A DNA stretch of 64,000 nt from contig CAKUES010000004.1 in NCBI GenBank assembly GCA_934646835.1, positions 1 through 64,000 on the forward strand. The letters are read 5' to 3'. The notes under the pieces were generated by a model. That model did no database searches, was not told the DNA's origin, and worked only from the letters and a program-made list of their open reading frames with translations. Of this stretch, positions 59,831 to 64,000 are shown piece by piece. The position numbers and the translations under genes were made by a program. Within the stretch, counting starts at the first letter, position 1, and each line of letters starts with the position of its first letter. Origin of the DNA: an uncultured Coriobacteriales bacterium (GTDB lineage Bacteria > Actinomycetota > Coriobacteriia > Coriobacteriales > QAMH01).

Positions 59831-61123
59831 ATGGACTACGAATTCAAGCAGCGCTTCCGCCTGGGCCTGCAGGAACAGATCGCAAACAAGGTCTCACTGA
59901 CGGGAACAGACGACGAAACCGTCAAGGAACTCATCTCCTCGACCGTCAGCGAGGCCGCAAGGGCAGCTGGAGACCTCACCGATGAGGAAAGAGACGAGCT
60001 CATCGAGGACTTCGTCAACGAGTTCCTCTACTTCGGACCCTTGCAGCCCCTGCTCAGCGACGACAGCATCTCGGAGATCATGGTCAACGGCGCTGGTATG
60101 GACAGCAACGGCAACTGGCTCCCCCACGAGGTATGGGTCGAGAGAGATGGTTTGCTCGAGAGGCGACTCGACGTGCGCTTTGACAACGAGGACCACGTCA
60201 GGCGCATCATGAACAGGATCTGCGCGAGGCAAGGACGCCGTGTGGACGACGCCAACCCGATCGAGGACGCCTCCCTCCCAGACGGCTCGCGCTTCAACGG
60301 GACGATCTACCCAATCGCGCCCGATGGCAGTTGTTTCAACATCAGGCGCTTTAGCCAAGACATGCTCACGGCAGACGAGCTCGTAAACTACGGAAGCGCG
60401 TCAAAAGCAGAGATGGAGTTCCTGCTCACCTGCGTGGCCGCGCGGTGCTCGATTCTCATCAGCGGCGGAACCGGCAGCGGAAAGACAACGCTTCTCAACG
60501 TCCTTGCCAGCGCGATTCCCGAGCAAGAGAGAATCATCACAATCGAGGACACCTGCGAGCTGCTCGTTCATCGTCAGCATGATCACGTCGTGCGGCTGGA
60601 GGCCAGGAAGCCTAACTCCGAAGGAGCCGGCGAGATAACGCTCGACGACCACCTGCGCGCAACGCTGAGAAAGAGACCGGACAGGATCATCATCGGCGAG
60701 TGCAGGGGACCTGAGGCCTACACCATGCTTGAAGCGATGAACACCGGCCATGAGGGCAGTTTGACGACCATCCACGCAAACGACCCGAGCTCCGCCCTCG
60801 TGAGACTGATGACTTTGGCCAAGCAGGGTGACCCCACACTGTCAGAAGACACCGTGCGTGCAAAGATAGCCGCCGCAATCGATCTGGTGGTCCAGATTCA
60901 GCGCATGAGCGACGGATCGAGGCGCATCACCTCGATTGAGGCAATCGGAAACGACATCGACGGGCACATCCAACATGAGCCGCTCTTCTACTTCGACCAC
61001 TCCGACGACGGCGCGGCTCATCGCTGCTGCCACATGCAACCGTCTCAAATCAGGCAGCGCATCAACGACGCCGGCTACGTATACGACCCAACGTGGTTTC
61101 TAGACAGCCAAGGAGAGCTCTGA
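59831..61123 (+). CDS. cpaF: Tad pilus secretion ATPase
   Basis: A 430-residue TadA/CpaF-type hexameric ATPase powering pilus assembly. An N-terminal helical domain leads to the nucleotide domain. IMVNGAGMDSNG is the CpaF 'IMVNG' motif. Walker A is ILISGGTGSGKTTLLNVL (~208-225), the Asp box is IITIEDTCELLV, Walker B is RIIIGECRGPEAYTMLEAMNTGHEGSLTTIHAN, with its His. The length is close to standard. Its stop overlaps the tadB start (TGATG). Confidence 0.95.
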   Translation: MDYEFKQRFRLGLQEQIANKVSLTGTDDETVKELISSTVSEAARAAGDLTDEERDELIEDFVNEFLYFGPLQPLLSDDSISEIMVNGAGMDSNGNWLPHEVWVERDGLLERRLDVRFDNEDHVRRIMNRICARQGRRVDDANPIEDASLPDGSRFNGTIYPIAPDGSCFNIRRFSQDMLTADELVNYGSASKAEMEFLLTCVAARCSILISGGTGSGKTTLLNVLASAIPEQERIITIEDTCELLVHRQHDHVVRLEARKPNSEGAGEITLDDHLRATLRKRPDRIIIGECRGPEAYTMLEAMNTGHEGSLTTIHANDPSSALVRLMTLAKQGDPTLSEDTVRAKIAAAIDLVVQIQRMSDGSRRITSIEAIGNDIDGHIQHEPLFYFDHSDDGAAHRCCHMQPSQIRQRINDAGYVYDPTWFLDSQGEL

Positions 61124-62106
61124 TGATGGAGGTCTTGTTCAACATAGTGTGCTTTGCCCTGAGCATTGCAGTGGTTGCCACAGCCGCTTGCTCGTTTGTC
61201 CGCGTCTCCGGTCTGAAAGGAGAGCTTCGCGAGACGGAGGCCGGCATGCTGATCAAGCGAGCGCGTTTGTCTGCAAACCCAGCAGCCTCCGTCCCGCGAA
61301 AGCAAACCGCCGGCGCTCGCCACCCCAAGGCAGAGATGCCCCTCACAAAAGCCGGTTTGTCTGTCACAGCCTCCCAATGGAGGATCATCTCCGTTAGCGC
61401 TGCGGCACTGGCAGGAGTCTTCCTGTTCCTCGCATCCGCAGGCTCTGGGCAAGAGGGCATCGCAATGCGCCTCCTCGTCTCGTGCTCCGCATCCCTCGTC
61501 GTCTTGCTCGCGTTTAGAAAGTACCTGAGCCACCGGATCAGAAAGCAGACGTTGTTGTTTGAGAAGCAGCTGGCCCAAGCGGAGATGCAGATAGCGGAGA
61601 ACTCGCGTAGCGGTCTTCCTATCTCGCGCTCCATCATCTCTTGTGCAGAGCTGGCAGACGAGCCCCTCAAAAGCCACTTGAGAAGGCTCCACAACGAGAT
61701 GACCTACTCAGGCTGCACCCTGGCAGACGGGTTTTCAAACATGGCATCGAGAACAGGTTCCTCTGACGCGCAGCTTCTTGCAGAGGTCATAGCGATTCAG
61801 CAGCAGACCGGATCGAACCTTGCAGACGCCCTCGATTTTCTCCACGAGACCATCGCCCGGCGTCTTGAGATGCGCCAGTCGCTTCGTAGCGCTCTAGCCG
61901 AGACGAAGATCACTAAGACGATTGTCGCAATCACCCCTTGGGCGATCTTCGTCTTGCTTTCGTTTGCTCCCCTCATCAAGATTGAGGGCTTTTGGGATTT
62001 CTACTCTAACAACCCCGCAGGTTGGATCGTACTTGCCACCTGCATTGTCGTCGAAGCGGCGATTCTGGCGTTGATCTCACGTATGTCCAAACTCGATATC
62101 GACTAA
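61123..62106 (+). CDS. tadB: Tad pilus inner-membrane platform protein TadB
   Basis: A 327-residue membrane protein with a type II secretion F domain. Helices lie near residues 5-25, 95-115, 125-140 and two at the C-terminus. The F domain has the pattern FEKQLAQAEMQIAENSRSGLPISRSI...EVIAIQQQTGSNLADALDFLHETI. I chose the ATG at 61123 with AGGAGAG upstream, overlapping the cpaF stop. It pairs with TadC as the platform that CpaF acts on. Confidence 0.88.
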   Translation: MMEVLFNIVCFALSIAVVATAACSFVRVSGLKGELRETEAGMLIKRARLSANPAASVPRKQTAGARHPKAEMPLTKAGLSVTASQWRIISVSAAALAGVFLFLASAGSGQEGIAMRLLVSCSASLVVLLAFRKYLSHRIRKQTLLFEKQLAQAEMQIAENSRSGLPISRSIISCAELADEPLKSHLRRLHNEMTYSGCTLADGFSNMASRTGSSDAQLLAEVIAIQQQTGSNLADALDFLHETIARRLEMRQSLRSALAETKITKTIVAITPWAIFVLLSFAPLIKIEGFWDFYSNNPAGWIVLATCIVVEAAILALISRMSKLDID

Positions 62107-62118
62107 GAGGTGGTCACC

Positions 62119-63042
62119 TTGAGCAGCACCCCAACCCTGCTCGTCATCATCGCCATCGCGCTCACAGCAGGACTTGGAGCGCGAATGGCCATAGCCAAGT
62201 CCTTTGCCGGGACGAGCGTGGAGATAGCGGGCAAGCACGTTACCGGCAAAACCCAAGCCGTCGGCTACGCTCGCCTCATACAGTCGATGGAGAGGCTCGG
62301 GAGGCTGTCACCCGCCAAAGCGCTCGACGTCGAGGACACGCGGGCAAAGCTGACGCGCGCCGGACTTCACATCGAAGCAGCCACCTGGAGAGGTGTGCAA
62401 ATTGCCTGCGCCGGTATCGGCGTGTTGCTTGGAGCCGCAATGCTGATGCAGAGGCTCGACGGCCCGCACCTGTTCTTCTGCGTGTTGATCGCGCTTCTCG
62501 GGTTGCTTGGACCAAGCCTCGTCGTCAGCTCGCTGACAAGAGACAGACAGAGAAAGATCGAGTCCTCGATGGCATCGACCCTCGAGCTGCTCTCGATAAC
62601 TGTGCGCAGCGGCTACCCACTCGAGCGTAGCCTACGCCTTGTCTCGACAACAACCAGCGGCCCTCTGTCAGAGGAGTTCAAGCAGGTTGACACCGACGTC
62701 AACCTGCTTGGCATGAGTCTCCCGCATGCTTTAAGGCGCATGAGCGACAGGTGCCAGACCCCGTCTGTCTCATCATTTTGTTCTGCCCTCTCGCAGGCGT
62801 CTCAGCAGGGAACAAGCATCTCACGCGTACTGGATGCACAGGCAAAGATGGCCAGAAACGAGCACTACACGACACTGCAAGAGCAAGTGAACAAGCTCCC
62901 TGCGAAGCTCGTCGCACCTATCTTCGCGATTATGGCGCTGGTAATCGTCATCGCGTTGGTTCCCCCTATCTACGAGACGATCCAGGTCTTCTCCGGCTCC
63001 GCCCAAGAGAGCGGCGCCTTCAACACAAACAACAACTACTAG
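62119..63042 (+). CDS. tadC: Tad pilus inner-membrane platform protein TadC
   Basis: A 307-residue TadC-type F-domain membrane protein. Helices lie near residues 5-22, 95-135 and at the C-terminus (IFAIMALVIVIALVPPIYETIQ). The F domain includes STLELLSITVRSGYPLERSLRLVS and SFCSALSQASQQGTSISRVLDAQA. The ribosome site AGAGGTGG (62106-62112) stands 6 nt before TTG 62119, so I prefer this TTG to the GTG at 62110, which lies inside the Shine-Dalgarno. It follows tadB closely in the operon. Confidence 0.88.
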   Translation: MSSTPTLLVIIAIALTAGLGARMAIAKSFAGTSVEIAGKHVTGKTQAVGYARLIQSMERLGRLSPAKALDVEDTRAKLTRAGLHIEAATWRGVQIACAGIGVLLGAAMLMQRLDGPHLFFCVLIALLGLLGPSLVVSSLTRDRQRKIESSMASTLELLSITVRSGYPLERSLRLVSTTTSGPLSEEFKQVDTDVNLLGMSLPHALRRMSDRCQTPSVSSFCSALSQASQQGTSISRVLDAQAKMARNEHYTTLQEQVNKLPAKLVAPIFAIMALVIVIALVPPIYETIQVFSGSAQESGAFNTNNNY

Positions 63043-63063
63043 CAAAGCGGAAGGAGGACGAAG

Positions 63064-64000
63064 ATGGAACCACTGTCAAAAGCCGTCATCAGTGCAAGGG
63101 TGCTTGCGTGTTGTATCGCCATGATCATCGCGGCGATGGCCTTTCTCGGACCAATCACCCGAGTCGCCCAGGCAGCCCCTGCCGCAATCGACAGCTCTGG
63201 CACCAGCGCGACCATCCCGGCACCCACAAGCACAAAGTGCTCGGAGGACAAGACGGGAAAGGCCCTTTGGAACCACGGGAGCTTCTACGTCTACTTCTTC
63301 CAGGGGACTAAGAGCGTCAAAACCTCGCTGGTCAAAGCAAGCGGCTCCGACACGAGCACCTTGACGACAAAAGTCGGCTTTGAGGACGGCGTTTCCTGGG
63401 CAAAGGTCGATATCGCCGCCGTCAGCAGCTCAGCAGCCGGCAACGGCGGCAAGAGCGCCCGCTTGAAAAGCAACGCCGGCAAAAGCGAGAGATACGCGAG
63501 TTATCTCGCTTCTTCCAAATCGTTTTACGTCTGGATCAGCGACCAGGGCGGCAACGGAGGAAAGATCTCCCTACGCGGAACGACTAACAAAACCGTCTAC
63601 GCCAATGCGAGGTCATACAAAAACGTCGATGTTTTGACCGTCAGCTCACAGCACGGAGCCAGCCACCATGACCTCGGCGCGACGGAATCGCCCTACTGCG
63701 ACGTCTTGAACATACCCTTCAAGTGGTCCGGCAAGCAGTCCGAGCAGATTCCCTACCGTGTGGTGTCAAGCAGGGGCGTTGGCAACAACGACAAGCTGCA
63801 CACCTTCTACCGCCTCTCCTGGAAGCAGTACTCAAACGGAACAACGTACAGCGGCTACTCACCCTACAAGCTCCAGCACGGCGTCTCCGACGCGCTCAAC
63901 ATATGGACATCCGTCAACCTCGCGTCCACAGGTATCAGCCTCGCCCCAACCTACACGGACGAGTCGCTGAAGACACCCACGGGCAAGCTCTACAGAAACC
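63064..64000 (+). CDS. Secreted protein at the end of the Tad operon (cut by window end)
   Basis: An open frame from ATG 63064 (GGAGG 6 nt upstream) runs past position 64000, so at least 312 residues are coded. Residues 1-38 are a signal peptide (basic start, hydrophobic ACCIAMIIAAMAFLGP, then QAA-P). The exported part is rich in Ser, Gly, Lys and Tyr with short beta-strand patterns, including two related WNHGSFYVYFFQ / SKSFYVWISDQGG motifs. It has the look of a surface adhesin built from beta domains. No catalytic motif or known family is recognised. It follows tadC by 21 bp, so it is probably exported with, or acts on, the pilus. Confidence 0.78.
   Translation, partial: MEPLSKAVISARVLACCIAMIIAAMAFLGPITRVAQAAPAAIDSSGTSATIPAPTSTKCSEDKTGKALWNHGSFYVYFFQGTKSVKTSLVKASGSDTSTLTTKVGFEDGVSWAKVDIAAVSSSAAGNGGKSARLKSNAGKSERYASYLASSKSFYVWISDQGGNGGKISLRGTTNKTVYANARSYKNVDVLTVSSQHGASHHDLGATESPYCDVLNIPFKWSGKQSEQIPYRVVSSRGVGNNDKLHTFYRLSWKQYSNGTTYSGYSPYKLQHGVSDALNIWTSVNLASTGISLAPTYTDESLKTPTGKLYRN

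Noticed and set aside
1..64000. CRISPR array, prophage or rRNA operon
   Set aside because: No regularly spaced repeat-spacer pattern, no phage structural genes or integrase, and no rRNA sequence was seen.

Overview
The window is a contiguous piece of a GC-rich (about 60%) bacterial chromosome. Gene content suggests an anaerobic actinobacterium of the class Coriobacteriia (Collinsella/Olsenella-like). The pointers are a very large fused 2-hydroxyacyl-CoA dehydratase activase-type protein, a Gram-positive Tad pilus locus without a secretin, an LCP protein with a Wzm/Wzt-type exporter, VanR/VanS-like signalling and a PFL-family (UPF0210) gene. The taxonomic call is inference from remembered family distributions, not from a database search.

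Layout. 1-9.0 kb (minus strand): tRNA-Arg, an MFS exporter fused to CBS domains, a HAD phosphatase, then a block read as M23-type envelope protein, rpsF, ssb, rpsR, rplI, with dnaB and a degenerate sugar-nucleotide transferase upstream. 9.2-15.1 kb: a radical SAM protein, a C39-like secreted cysteine protease diverging from a VanR/VanS-like two-component system, and a PurF-like protein lacking the usual catalytic Cys2. 15.2-25.9 kb: serA, ilvC, a plus-strand folate operon (cyclodeaminase, folD, and a receiver/tandem-MarR fusion), then ilvD-ilvB-ilvN behind a T-box-like leader. 25.9-38.5 kb: a YolD / membrane protein / Y-family polymerase cassette, an amidohydrolase, purC, a second two-component system, tRNA-Phe, an LCP protein with an ABC polysaccharide exporter, and a HEAT-repeat protein. 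38.6-55.8 kb: tRNA-Val, an MFS exporter, alsT, a BaiN/HI0933-type flavoprotein, asd, the 1477-residue activase fusion, a UPF0210 protein, a class-IV-aminotransferase-like protein behind a glycine-riboswitch-like leader, purH, a bifunctional-nuclease-family protein, purine nucleoside phosphorylase and tRNA-Glu. 55.9-64 kb (plus strand): a Tad/Flp pilus operon (prepilin peptidase, Flp pilin, three TadE-like proteins, cpaB, cpaF, tadB, tadC and a secreted protein cut by the window end).

The most interesting signals are regulatory. A ~105-bp module with five 11-bp-phased repeats (consensus RGTCTKA) lies upstream of both the Tad operon and the M23 envelope gene 50 kb away. A weaker relative sits in front of the VanR-like regulator. 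This suggests one OmpR/PhoB-type regulon tying pilus assembly to cell-wall remodelling. A family of five ~110-bp MITE-like elements with TA-flanked inverted termini is scattered through the window, and four of the five abut a stop codon. The folate-operon regulator (degenerate DHp, receiver, two MarR domains in one chain) is an unusual architecture. Two leaders, before ilvD and before the gene at 50876, look like riboregulators.
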